This document shows, in pieces, positions 46,542-55,598 of a DNA stretch of 58,482 bases; the stretch's first letter is position 1, and each line of letters starts with the position of its first letter. The stretch is taken from NCBI RefSeq assembly GCF_030409415.1, contig NZ_JAUFPW010000024.1, positions 1 through 58,482 of the forward strand. Reading direction: 5' to 3'. The position numbers were made by a program, and so were the translations under genes. A model generated the notes under the pieces. That model made no database searches and was not told the DNA's origin. It worked only from the letters and a program-made list of their open reading frames with translations. Source of the DNA: Pedobacter aquatilis. GTDB taxonomy: Bacteria > Bacteroidota > Bacteroidia > Sphingobacteriales > Sphingobacteriaceae.

Positions 46542-47699
46542 CTAATTGTATATATATTGAGTCCCCGCAGGGAGCGTTTTAAACTTGATAATTTTTACCA
46601 ATTGTAAAGATACATCTAAAAACAGAATTTTTGGGTTCCCATTTCTTTCAATGTGGTAATGCGCCGTTTCTAATTCGGCAATAATGGCTTCGGCCATTGG
46701 CAAAGTAAGCACATGCGTACTTAACTTTTTAGCAGTTTCTAGCGTTAATGGAGGTAGTTTTACCAACGCCTCAGCACCGCTGAGTAGCAAACAACACTCT
46801 CGTAAATAATTTATGCCGTACTTTAAAAAATTCTTTTGATTTTCTCTTCCCCATTTTGCAGCCTCATCAGTAAAATCGATTAAATCGGGGACTTTATTGC
46901 TGTAACCATTTCTTAACCAAGATGCAAAAATTCCGGAACTGTCATTCTGAGTATCAGCCGCTAAAGCCTTTGCTTCAATTATGTTTCCATCCGCTAAAAA
47001 AGCATAATCAATTGCTTGGTTATGGCTAACACTACTTTTTGACAGTAGATAATCAGACACTTCTTGATCGCTTAGCTTCGGAATTTTAACAATTTGTGTT
47101 CGGGAAAGTATAGTGGTTAAAATTTGCTCCTGATTTTGAGCAATCAAAATGAATAATGTATTTGCAGGTGGCTCTTCAATTAATTTTAGCAAAGCATTAC
47201 CAGATTTATCTAAATATTCTGGCAACCACATAATTAATACTTTCGTATCAGCTTCGAAGGCTTTATAACTTAATTTTTTAATAATATCGTGGCATTCAGA
47301 AATTGGAATATTAGGTTGCTTATTTCCAGCATCTAATTTAGAACGCCAAATATCCATACCGAAATAAGTATCTACTAAGACCATATTTCGCCATTCATCC
47401 AAAACGTCTACAGCTGTTTTAATACTTGTAGAGGCAAAAAATGGATAAGAAAAGTGTAAATCTGGGTGAATTAGTCGTTCATATTTTCTACAACTTGCGC
47501 ATACACCGCAGCTATCATCTGTACCTTTATCCAGGCAGTTTATATACTGTGCATAGGCAATTGCAAGTGGTACAGCACCAGCACCTTGAGGCGATAAAAA
47601 CAACTGTGCATGGCTTATCCGGTTTTCATTAACCGTTTGCACCAACTGTTGCTTAATTCGTTCTTGTCCTATTATTTCTTTAAACTGCATTTGGTGCAA
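46542..47699 (-). CDS. holB: DNA polymerase III subunit delta'-like clamp-loader protein
   Basis: A 385-residue AAA+ protein of the delta'/HolB type. N-terminus FKEIIGQERIKQQL, then SHAQLFLSPQGAGAVPLAIA where the P-loop has lost its GKT (normal for delta'), a zinc module with Cys55, Cys64, Cys67, Cys70, and GNALLKLIEEPPANTLFILI followed by SRTQIVKIP in place of the SRC motif. It should hold the clamp loader open beside gamma/tau and delta. A start at the second Met (MQFKE) is also possible. First gene of the operon with ricT and gldH, an arrangement known in this phylum. Confidence 0.9.
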   Translation of the reverse strand: MHQMQFKEIIGQERIKQQLVQTVNENRISHAQLFLSPQGAGAVPLAIAYAQYINCLDKGTDDSCGVCASCRKYERLIHPDLHFSYPFFASTSIKTAVDVLDEWRNMVLVDTYFGMDIWRSKLDAGNKQPNIPISECHDIIKKLSYKAFEADTKVLIMWLPEYLDKSGNALLKLIEEPPANTLFILIAQNQEQILTTILSRTQIVKIPKLSDQEVSDYLLSKSSVSHNQAIDYAFLADGNIIEAKALAADTQNDSSGIFASWLRNGYSNKVPDLIDFTDEAAKWGRENQKNFLKYGINYLRECCLLLSGAEALVKLPPLTLETAKKLSTHVLTLPMAEAIIAELETAHYHIERNGNPKILFLDVSLQLVKIIKFKTLPAGTQYIYN

Positions 47700-47851
47700 A
47701 ATAAGAATTTGAATTGAAATAAGTTAAATTACCCTTACATTTTGACCATGACTAAACCCATTTAAATGTATATAATTACAGTTCAAGCGGTTTCAAAAAT
47801 CAAAACAAGAACAAAATTTTATGTGTAACATGAGTGTGACTGTTTTTTTTA

Positions 47852-47859
47852 TATATTTG
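47852..47859 (+). promoter_or_regulatory. Probable -7 box for the outer-membrane barrel gene
   Basis: TATATTTG is an exact TAnnTTTG match 40 bases before the ATG at 47899. No clear TTTG is seen 19-21 nt upstream, so confidence is moderate. Confidence 0.5.
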
Positions 47860-47898
47860 GCATCAACCGAAACGCTCAACTAACTATTGTTTATCCGA

Positions 47899-50319
47899 AT
47901 GAACCTCTTAAAGTCTGTATCATGGCTATTTCTGTTGCTGTATGCAATACCAGGCTTCACTCAGAATAAATCAAAACTTATAAAAGTTATTGTCTTCAAT
48001 GAGAAAAATGTTCCATTCGAAAATGTAACCGTCCAACTTTTATCCTCAAAAAACGTTGTTGTAAAATCTGGTAAAACCGATAAAAAAGGTTCAGTATTTT
48101 TTAGCGAGCCTATTAAAGGCAACTATTATTTTTATGCGAAAGCAGTTGGTTACGAAAGTCGGAAATCAACCATGATTAAGTCGCCATTTGTATTAAGTAC
48201 CATTAATTTAAAAATTTTACCAAGCAGCCAGCTACTCAAAGAAGTTGTAGTTGAAGGCAACAAATCTCCAATACAACATATAAAGGGGAAAATTATTTTA
48301 AATGTTGATGCAGGAATTACCAATGCTGGTACAACTGTTTTGGAATTGCTGGAAAAATCGCCTGGTGTAATGGTTGATAAAGACGGAAACATAAGCTTGC
48401 AAGGCAAACCGAATGTTTTAATAATGATTGATGAAAAACCAACGTATTTATTGGGTGGAGACTTAACCAACCTTTTATCAAGTATGAGTTCGGCACAGGT
48501 TAATCAAATCGAATTAATGACTAACCCATCTGCAAAATACGATGCCAGTGGAAATAGTGGTATTATAAATATTAAAACCAAGAAAATTACTCAAGATGGA
48601 TTTAATGGCTCAGTAAACATAATTGGCGGCTGGAGCAGAGATTATAAAAACAATAATAGCTTATTGCTGAATTATAAAAAAGGAAAAATAAATGCTTTCG
48701 CAGCTTTAAATTACAATACCAACAATAGTTTCACTGATATTTATGCTTACAGAAGTTATTTTGAACAGAATAATAACATTACCGGAATTCTAGATCAGAA
48801 TATAGCAATAGCCAATCTTTTACATTATAAATTTCTTAAAACCGGTGTTGATTTCTATGCTTCGAAAAATACAACAATTGGCTTTTACGCAAGCGGAACA
48901 TTAATTCAAAGAGATGGAAATAGTGACGCAATTGCAACTTGGAAAAAAACCAACGGCGCAGTTGATTCTGCTATATCTACAGTAAGTAATAGTTTATACA
49001 AATTTAAAAATGGAGCGTTAAACTTTAATTTAAAACAAGTTCTTGGAAAAACGCAGGATTTATCTGTAGATTTTGATTTGTTAAGATACAGCATGGATAA
49101 CAATCAACAGTTTACAAACAGATTGATATCAACAAATAGTTATAATCAGGGTACTGACATTCAAATACCTTCAACACTTAAAATATTTTCAGCTAAAGCA
49201 GATTATACCGTTCGTATTAATAAAAACAATACATTCGAATCTGGTTTTAAATCCTCTGCGATAAGTACGGATAATAATGCCAATTATATAAGCATTAATG
49301 AGCTTATTAGAACACGAGATTTAAATAGAAGTAATCATTTCAAATACAAAGAAAACATTCATGCTTTATACGCCAGTTTAGAGCATAAGGCAGGAAACAT
49401 AAATGCTCAATTTGGTTTACGTTTCGAAGATACAGATTATGATGCGCATCAGTTAGGGAACAGCGCTAAGCCTGATTCATCCTTTTCAAGAAGTTATACA
49501 AATTTATTTCCTTCTGGATATTTAAGCTACCAAACCGATTCTTTAAATACTTTCACGATTACTGCAAGCCGGAGAATAGATAGGCCACCTTATCAAAAAC
49601 TTAATCCTTTTACCTTTATTGTAAATAAGTATACCATTCAAAGAGGCAACCCTTATATCGTACCTCAATATAGTTGGAATGTAGAATTTAGTCACCGTTA
49701 CAATCAGTTATTAACTACAACTATATCATACAGTATAACTGAAGATTATTTTTCGCAGCTCTTCTTATCAGAAGGAACAAATATTTTAATTTACACGGAT
49801 GGAAATGTTGGCGAGATGAAAAATCTTGGTTTATCTGCATCGTTACAATTATCACCTACTAAATGGTGGTTATCTAACGGACAGGCAAATTTCAATCATA
49901 AAAGCTTTAATGGTTATCAAAATGTAAGCTACAAATCATCGGTAAATCAATTTCAGTTTAACATCAGTAATCAATTTAATATTCTAAAAACACTAAGTGC
50001 CGAGCTTTCTGGTTTTTATATTACAAAGGCACGTAATGATTTGCAAGAATTACTTTATCCAACAGGACAGGTTTCTGCAGGATTATCTAAAACCATACTT
50101 AAAGGCAAAGGGACATTAAAGTTTAGTGCCAGAGATATTTTCTTTAACCAGGCTATGGAAGGTTTAACCGATTTTGCGCAGGCAAAAGAATATTTCAAAT
50201 TAACACGTGATAGCCGTTTATTCTTCCTAAGTTTTAGTTTCCGTTTCGGGAAACCTTTAAAATTACCTAAGCGTTCAAACGGAGGTGTTAGCGATGAAAT
50301 GAAGAGGGCTGGTTCTTAA
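47899..50319 (+). CDS. Outer membrane beta-barrel protein, TonB-receptor-like
   Basis: An 806-residue outer-membrane protein from ATG 47899 (a TTG at 47887 in the same frame is less likely). Signal peptide to about residue 21, CarboxypepD_reg-like domain (about 25-105), a shortened plug (LLEKSPGVMVDKDGNISLQG, then TNPSAKYDASGNSGIINIKT), and a barrel of the OMP_b-brl_3 family. Members resemble TonB-dependent receptors without a SusD partner; the substrate is unknown. It ends with a basic tail rather than the usual terminal aromatic. Single gene, divergent from the holB operon. Confidence 0.9.
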   Translation: MNLLKSVSWLFLLLYAIPGFTQNKSKLIKVIVFNEKNVPFENVTVQLLSSKNVVVKSGKTDKKGSVFFSEPIKGNYYFYAKAVGYESRKSTMIKSPFVLSTINLKILPSSQLLKEVVVEGNKSPIQHIKGKIILNVDAGITNAGTTVLELLEKSPGVMVDKDGNISLQGKPNVLIMIDEKPTYLLGGDLTNLLSSMSSAQVNQIELMTNPSAKYDASGNSGIINIKTKKITQDGFNGSVNIIGGWSRDYKNNNSLLLNYKKGKINAFAALNYNTNNSFTDIYAYRSYFEQNNNITGILDQNIAIANLLHYKFLKTGVDFYASKNTTIGFYASGTLIQRDGNSDAIATWKKTNGAVDSAISTVSNSLYKFKNGALNFNLKQVLGKTQDLSVDFDLLRYSMDNNQQFTNRLISTNSYNQGTDIQIPSTLKIFSAKADYTVRINKNNTFESGFKSSAISTDNNANYISINELIRTRDLNRSNHFKYKENIHALYASLEHKAGNINAQFGLRFEDTDYDAHQLGNSAKPDSSFSRSYTNLFPSGYLSYQTDSLNTFTITASRRIDRPPYQKLNPFTFIVNKYTIQRGNPYIVPQYSWNVEFSHRYNQLLTTTISYSITEDYFSQLFLSEGTNILIYTDGNVGEMKNLGLSASLQLSPTKWWLSNGQANFNHKSFNGYQNVSYKSSVNQFQFNISNQFNILKTLSAELSGFYITKARNDLQELLYPTGQVSAGLSKTILKGKGTLKFSARDIFFNQAMEGLTDFAQAKEYFKLTRDSRLFFLSFSFRFGKPLKLPKRSNGGVSDEMKRAGS

Positions 50320-50424
50320 ATTATTTTTAGCAGAATCTGGCAAAGAAATCAATTTATTAAAAAACCTTACCTTTGAGGCTTTAAACAAACCTGATTTATT
50401 TCATATTAGGTTTTACATTTCGAT

Positions 50425-50841
50425 ATGCCCAGAATCCTTGCCTTCGATTATGGAACCAAACGCATCGGCATTGCCGTTACAGATCCATTACAAATTATAG
50501 CCACAGGTTTAGATACCGTTCATCCAAAAGATGCTATTGAATACATTAAAAAATATCTGTCTACCGAACAAGTAGAGGCATTTGTAATCGGAGACCCAAA
50601 ACAAATGGATGGATCTGATTCTGATTCAAAACAACATGTAAAAGGGTTTTCAACTTCATTAAAAAAAGCGTTTCCAGCAATCCCACAACATTGGGTAGAT
50701 GAACGTTTCACATCAAAAATGGCACATCAAACCATTATGCAAAGTGGCTTAAAAAAATCAGATAGAAGAGATAAGGAACGGGTTGATACCATTGCGGCAA
50801 CCATCATTTTACAATATTTTATGGAGATTAACCGTTTATAA
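50425..50841 (+). CDS. ruvX: RuvX/YqgF family putative Holliday junction resolvase
   Basis: A 138-residue RNase H-fold nuclease. Acidic catalytic residues are in place: Asp8 (AFDYGTKRIGIA), Glu in VDERFTSKMAH, and Asp in KERVDTIAA. FVIGDPKQMDG is the usual central block. In E. coli the family is essential and tied to 16S rRNA 5' processing or to recombination; here the exact role is inferred. It leads a rightward run, with the O-methyltransferase gene 9 bp on. Confidence 0.95.
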   Translation: MPRILAFDYGTKRIGIAVTDPLQIIATGLDTVHPKDAIEYIKKYLSTEQVEAFVIGDPKQMDGSDSDSKQHVKGFSTSLKKAFPAIPQHWVDERFTSKMAHQTIMQSGLKKSDRRDKERVDTIAATIILQYFMEINRL

Positions 50842-50850
50842 CCAAACAAA

Positions 50851-51489
50851 ATGAGCCTGATAAACGACGATTTACAAGATTTACTTATTAACTATTGCGA
50901 ACTAGAAAGCGAACTACTGCAGCAAATTGATAGAGAAACCAATCTAAAAGTTTTAATGCCAAGAATGCTATCTGGCCATTATCAAGGCAGGGTTTTGAGT
51001 ATGTTAAGCAAAATGGTTTCACCTACCAGGATATTAGAAATAGGAACATTTACTGGTTATGCAACACTGTGCTTAGCTGAAGGTTTAACCGATAATGGAA
51101 TTATTTATACGCTCGATATCAATATTGAGCTAGAGGAAATGGTTAGGAATAATTTTGCAAAGTCGCCCTACAACAATAAAATCAAATATATTTTAGGAGA
51201 TGCAGCCCAAACAGTAAAGAAATTAGAAGAGGTATTCGATATTGTTTTTATTGATGCGGATAAGAAAAACAATGGCACCTACTACGATTTAATATTCGAT
51301 TCTGTTCGTCCGGGTGGAATTATTATTGTTGATAATGTACTGTGGAGTGGAAAAGTACTTCAAGAGAAACAAGATAAAGACACGAAGAATATTACTAGCT
51401 TTAATGATAAAATAGCTGAAGATAAGCGAGTTGAAAAATTAATTTTACCTGTTAGAGATGGGCTTTTCGTAATCAGGAAACTAGGTTAA
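50851..51489 (+). CDS. Class I SAM-dependent O-methyltransferase
   Basis: A 212-residue enzyme of the caffeoyl-CoA/catechol O-methyltransferase-like family. SAM motif I is ILEIGTFTGYATLCLAEGL (about 65-83), acidic ribose-binding DINIE follows at about 92, FIDADKKNNGTYY holds a metal-binding Asp near 135, and IIVDNVLWSGKV is the typical post-motif with the second metal ligands. The acceptor is unknown. It lies 9 bp after ruvX, so the two share a transcript. Confidence 0.93.
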   Translation: MSLINDDLQDLLINYCELESELLQQIDRETNLKVLMPRMLSGHYQGRVLSMLSKMVSPTRILEIGTFTGYATLCLAEGLTDNGIIYTLDINIELEEMVRNNFAKSPYNNKIKYILGDAAQTVKKLEEVFDIVFIDADKKNNGTYYDLIFDSVRPGGIIIVDNVLWSGKVLQEKQDKDTKNITSFNDKIAEDKRVEKLILPVRDGLFVIRKLG

Positions 51490-51568
51490 TTGTCGGAACT
51501 GTTATATCGGTTAAATGATTTTTTATCGATTAAACCAATTTTACGATTAACCAATTAACCAAACAATA

Positions 51569-52240
51569 ATGAAAATTTTTACTTTTTGCCTCTTAATTTT
51601 AAGTGTATTAATTACAAAAGCACAAGAAACAGAAGAATATATAGCGGAGCATGTAGAAGTTGCACAAACATTAATGCGTGACCATAAAATACCGGCAAGC
51701 TTAATATTAGCTGTCGCTATCCATGAGTCTGCGGCAGGGAACAGCAGAATTGCGCAACACCTAAACAATCATTTCGGCGTTAAGGGGCCAAACAACAATA
51801 CCGAAATCCGTTCTGCTTATCGAGATTACGAAAGTGACGATGAATCTTACAGCCATTTTATAGAAATTATGGAAACCCGTTCTCCATTTAATAATCTTTT
51901 TGAGAAATACGATCAATACGATTACCAAGGCTGGGCAAGAGGTATACAGCGTTCTGGATACGCACATAGCAGAACTTGGGCCAGCCAAGTAATTGCAATG
52001 GTTAGGAAATACGAATTATACAAATACGATGAACGCCCGGAAGATTACATTGAACCTGTGTATAAACCTAAATACAGAAGAAAGAATAGCAAAACCAGAA
52101 TTTCCAAAACTTACACCGTAAAATCTGGTGATAATTTAAGCGTAATTGCAAAAAAGAAAGGTACAACAGTTAAAGCCTTAATGAATAAAAACGGTCTGAA
52201 GAAAGTAAATCTTAAGCCAGGCCAGAAAATCAAATTATAA
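51569..52240 (+). CDS. Secreted glucosaminidase with LysM domain
   Basis: A 223-residue exported peptidoglycan hydrolase. Signal peptide 1-19, glucosaminidase (FlgJ/GH73-like) domain about 22-150 with the catalytic Glu in AVAIHESAAGNS and the conserved LNNHFGVKG, then a basic linker (PKYRRKNSKTRISK) and one LysM (YTVKSGDNLSVIAKKKG) at 180-223 for wall binding. It should cut between GlcNAc and MurNAc in the periplasm. Next to a paralogue that is a lipoprotein. Confidence 0.9.
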   Translation: MKIFTFCLLILSVLITKAQETEEYIAEHVEVAQTLMRDHKIPASLILAVAIHESAAGNSRIAQHLNNHFGVKGPNNNTEIRSAYRDYESDDESYSHFIEIMETRSPFNNLFEKYDQYDYQGWARGIQRSGYAHSRTWASQVIAMVRKYELYKYDERPEDYIEPVYKPKYRRKNSKTRISKTYTVKSGDNLSVIAKKKGTTVKALMNKNGLKKVNLKPGQKIKL

Positions 52241-52271
52241 ACTGCTATAATCCAAATACATCAACCTAATT

Positions 52272-53108
52272 ATGAATATCAAACTCATTTGCTTTGCCCT
52301 TCTCATTATATTTTTTAGCTCATGCTCATCAAGAAAGTTTAGTAAAAACAACAAACAGATAGAAAAGGCGGCAAATAAAGCAAACAACAACACTTATAAA
52401 AGTTATAATACGCTAAGTTATATAGACGAATTTAAAGCCGTAGCAATTGAGGAAATGAATGCGTATGGTATTCCGGCAAGCATTACATTGGCTCAAGGTA
52501 TTTTGGAATCGGGTAGTGGAAACAGTGATTTAGCAAAATATGCAAATAATCACTTCGGAATAAAATGTACATCTGATTGGAAGGGAAAAAACTATTTTAG
52601 AGATGATGATCAAAAAAACGATTGTTTTAGGGTTTATAAAGATGCTCGGGAATCTTTTAAAGATCACTCAGAGTTTCTAAAACGTAAACGTTATAGTGCA
52701 CTTTTTCAACTAGATAAAAATGATTATAAAAGCTGGGCATTGGGCTTAAAACAAGCTGGTTATGCTACCAATCCAAAATATCCAGATTTATTAATCAACA
52801 TGATTGAAAAATATCAGCTTTATCAGTATGATCAATCTGAAACAGAGAAACAAAAAATTGCCAGAGAAGATCGGGTTTTCTCTGAAATAAATGAAAACAT
52901 CCCATTGGAAAAGAAAAAATTTACACCAGTTGAAACACCTCCTCCAGGCGCAAAACCAATTTTAGCCGACGGAACTTATACTGTAATTAAGGGTGATACG
53001 CTTTACAATATTGCCAAAAGATTTAACATCAGCGTGGAAGATTTAAAAATTTTAAACAATTTAACTGCAGATGGTATTAAACTTGGACAGGTACTTAAGG
53101 TTAAATAA
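52272..53108 (+). CDS. Glucosaminidase-LysM lipoprotein
   Basis: A 278-residue paralogue of the preceding protein, but with a lipobox (FFSSC, Cys18) instead of a cleaved signal, so it is membrane-tethered. GH73-like domain about 50-200 with GILESGSGNSDLAKYANNHF (catalytic Glu) and a Cys pair (KCTSDWK / DCFRVYK) that may form a disulfide; after a Pro-rich linker, a C-terminal LysM (YTVIKGDTLYNIAKRFN). The soluble/tethered pair suggests hydrolysis at two places in the envelope. Spacing is 31 bp from the first. Confidence 0.9.
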   Translation: MNIKLICFALLIIFFSSCSSRKFSKNNKQIEKAANKANNNTYKSYNTLSYIDEFKAVAIEEMNAYGIPASITLAQGILESGSGNSDLAKYANNHFGIKCTSDWKGKNYFRDDDQKNDCFRVYKDARESFKDHSEFLKRKRYSALFQLDKNDYKSWALGLKQAGYATNPKYPDLLINMIEKYQLYQYDQSETEKQKIAREDRVFSEINENIPLEKKKFTPVETPPPGAKPILADGTYTVIKGDTLYNIAKRFNISVEDLKILNNLTADGIKLGQVLKVK

Positions 53109-53156
53109 TGTTAATCGGCATAAGTACTGCCCCATTAATTGTAGTTTTGTTATTCA

Positions 53157-53909
53157 ATGAGATTTTTAATAGCGTTTGTTTTTTTTATTGGTCTTTCGGC
53201 GATGCTTTTTGCACAAACTAAACCTGTGCAGGGTGTGGTTATTGATAAGGAATCGAAACAAAGGCTTGCCAAAGTATATATTTACAATACCAGAAGTGGC
53301 GATGGACTCTACAATACTACAAAAGGAGAATTTAGCACCTTTGCTGTGCCTGGCGATACTTTGGTAGCCGCATTGGCCGGATATGGTGTAGATACTGTAA
53401 TTTTTAAAGGTCAATCTGCAGCATATTTTCAATTAAAGCCGCTTGGCATTCGTTTAAGAGATGTATTAATACAACAAAAAAGATTAACGCCGCAGCAACA
53501 GTACGAAAAATCGATTAAAGAATTTCGTTATGCAACCCAAAGAGGCAGCAGCAAAGATTTACTAAATTTTGGAAATGGAGGTGTTGGCCTGGGTATTGAT
53601 GCCATTTATAACTTGCTAAGCAGGCAAGGCAAAAACGCCAGACACTTGCAGAAAATTTTAGAAAAAGATTATAGGGAGGATTTGATCGATTATCGCTACA
53701 ACCCTAACCTAGTGCAGCAAATTTTGGGCTTAAAAGAGCCTGAATTGAAAGATTTTATGGAGCAATACCGTCCAACTTATCAATTTGTTTTGGAGGCATC
53801 AGATTATTCCTTTAATATGTTTGTTAGAAATGCTTATAAAAGTTATCGGGCAAACCCAGCCGCTTTAAGACTACCACAATTGCCACAATTAAGCATAGAT
53901 AAACTGTGA
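53157..53909 (+). CDS. Secreted CarboxypepD_reg-like domain protein
   Basis: A 250-residue exported protein. Signal peptide 1-19 (AMLFAQ), then a carboxypeptidase-D regulatory-like beta-sandwich (about 22-95) beginning VQGVVIDKESKQRLAKVYIY. The rest is helical: a basic coiled part (QQKRLTPQQQYEKSIKEF) and a C-terminal segment without known domain. A TAGTTTTG box ends 7 bases before the ATG, which would give an almost leaderless mRNA. Its stop overlaps the start of the next gene (GTGA), so the two are coupled. Confidence 0.8.
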   Translation: MRFLIAFVFFIGLSAMLFAQTKPVQGVVIDKESKQRLAKVYIYNTRSGDGLYNTTKGEFSTFAVPGDTLVAALAGYGVDTVIFKGQSAAYFQLKPLGIRLRDVLIQQKRLTPQQQYEKSIKEFRYATQRGSSKDLLNFGNGGVGLGIDAIYNLLSRQGKNARHLQKILEKDYREDLIDYRYNPNLVQQILGLKEPELKDFMEQYRPTYQFVLEASDYSFNMFVRNAYKSYRANPAALRLPQLPQLSIDKL

Positions 53910-54247
53910 AAGCACCCGTTGTAATTATTAAGCAATTACCAGCCAATGGCATGGCCATATTTCCATTTATTTTGGTTAAACGCAAAGCAGATAAAAATAA
54001 CGCCGCTCTTATAAATCACGAAAAAATACATTTAAGGCAGCAATTAGAATTACTTATTTTACCATTTTACGCCCTCTATTTATTTAACTATTTAATTAAT
54101 CTTCTGGTTTACAAAAAGCACCATTTGGCTTACATGAAAATTGTTTTCGAACAGGAAGCTTATGATAACGAAGACGATCTAGGTTATCTTAAAAGCAACA
54201 AATGGTTCGGTTGGATTAAAAATGTTAAAGCACTAAAACTACCTTAA
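53906..54247 (+). CDS. Small HExxH putative zinc-binding protein
   Basis: A 113-residue protein starting with GTG at 53906, overlapping the upstream stop by four bases. It contains NHEKIHLRQQLELL, an exact HExxH motif (His, Glu, His), then a hydrophobic helix (LPFYALYLFNYLINLLVY), then FEQEAYDNE, where a Glu could be the third zinc ligand. This resembles a minimal membrane-associated gluzincin core of the M48/M56 kind. Peptidase activity is inferred only. Coupling to the CarboxypepD_reg-like protein suggests that they form a complex or enzyme-target pair. Confidence 0.7.
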   Translation: MKAPVVIIKQLPANGMAIFPFILVKRKADKNNAALINHEKIHLRQQLELLILPFYALYLFNYLINLLVYKKHHLAYMKIVFEQEAYDNEDDLGYLKSNKWFGWIKNVKALKLP

Positions 54248-54342
54248 AACATTAAAAACATTCATTGGTTTTTAGCTATCTTTTATCATATTGATATTAA
54301 AACCTTTTAATCTCTAATAAATTTTCTTTTTCTTTGTACCTA

Positions 54343-55365
54343 ATGAAGAAGTATTTAGCCGTAATAATCATCTTTTTAAGCCTCAGTTCCACTAAGTTAT
54401 ATGCTCAGGAAGTCGATACAATTCCAATCGATACTAAAGATTTGAACATAAAGCTAAAGCGCAGTCCATTACCAAGCAGAATATTACCGTTGTCTTTCGA
54501 GCCTGTTAAATTACGTCCGGCAGTGGTTAATGCAAAAGTTAATTATTGGAAAACAAGAACATCGATTGGGATAAATATAAACCAGGCACAATTTAGTGAT
54601 AACTGGAAAGGTGGCGGTGTTAACTCTATCGCCGTGGGTGGTTTAGTAAACTGGAAAGCAGAATATAGTAAAAACAGCTACAGCTATGTTAGTGAGGTAA
54701 TTTTGCAATATGGGAAAATTAAAAATAAAGATCAATTGCAAAAGAAAACCAACGATAGGATTTTCTGGGATAACAAGGCTTCTTTTCAATTATCTAAAAA
54801 TTGGTATTTCTTTGGTTCAATTAACTTTGAATCTCAGTTTGATAATGGTTTTTCTTATTCTGTTGTAAACGGTGTTGAAACGGCTAAGTTAATTTCAAAA
54901 TTTATGGGCCCTGGTTATTTAACAGAATCGGTAGGTTTTGAGTATAAGCCAAATAAATATTTTTCTACCCGTTTTGGTACTGGTACTGCCCGCCAAACAT
55001 TTGTACTCGACCAAGAACTTTACAATGAGCCAGATCCGGTTAAAAGACTTACTCAAAAAGTTTATGGTGTAGAATATGGCAAAAAAATAAAGAACGATCT
55101 TGCATTCCAAATTGTATCTGCTTTTGATAAAGATATTTTTACCAATACGAACCTGAAAGCCAGATACGCCATGTTAATTCCTTATGAGAATTTTAGATAC
55201 TCAAGAATTGATCATCGTTTAGATGTTGCCCTAACAGCGAAGATTAACCGTTTCATGAATACGAGTTTAACAGGCATTGCATTATTTGATACCGATATGC
55301 AAACCAATAAAATACAAGCCAGCCAGACTTTAGCTTTGGGCTTTGCATTTGTTTTTCCTAGATAG
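54343..55365 (+). CDS. DUF3078 outer-membrane protein
   Basis: A 340-residue exported protein, counted from ATG 54343 (an upstream TTG at 54334 is in frame). Signal peptide to about residue 21. Family blocks: TSIGININQAQFSDNWKGGG near the start of the mature domain, WDNKASFQLSKNWYFFG, and a beta-strand-rich C-terminus ending FAFVFPR, consistent with a small beta barrel in the outer membrane. No function is established for DUF3078, which is widespread in Bacteroidota. Last gene of the rightward run. Confidence 0.88.
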   Translation: MKKYLAVIIIFLSLSSTKLYAQEVDTIPIDTKDLNIKLKRSPLPSRILPLSFEPVKLRPAVVNAKVNYWKTRTSIGININQAQFSDNWKGGGVNSIAVGGLVNWKAEYSKNSYSYVSEVILQYGKIKNKDQLQKKTNDRIFWDNKASFQLSKNWYFFGSINFESQFDNGFSYSVVNGVETAKLISKFMGPGYLTESVGFEYKPNKYFSTRFGTGTARQTFVLDQELYNEPDPVKRLTQKVYGVEYGKKIKNDLAFQIVSAFDKDIFTNTNLKARYAMLIPYENFRYSRIDHRLDVALTAKINRFMNTSLTGIALFDTDMQTNKIQASQTLALGFAFVFPR

Positions 55366-55598
55366 GTTTTTTGCTCCGGCTTCAACACCCCCAAAAATTT
55401 GTAAGGTCGGTTAAAAGCAGAACGAAGATTTTCTACCAAAGCTTAGTTAAGCGACAATTAACAAATTAAATCATTTTCTTCAAATTAAGATCTATACAAA
55501 ACACAGAATCTTGCTCAGCTAATCATCATAATTACTCACTCGTCATTCCGACCGCAGCGAAGTAAACAAAGAGACTAACGGGTTTCATAATCATTAAC
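55366..55598. other. Intergenic stretch with extragenic repeat fragment
   Basis: Between two convergent genes. At 55540-55563 it carries CGTCATTCCGACCGCAGCGAAG, a short form of the GACG-ending elements seen at 14.2 and 15.2 kb. No gene or clear terminator is seen. Confidence 0.5.
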
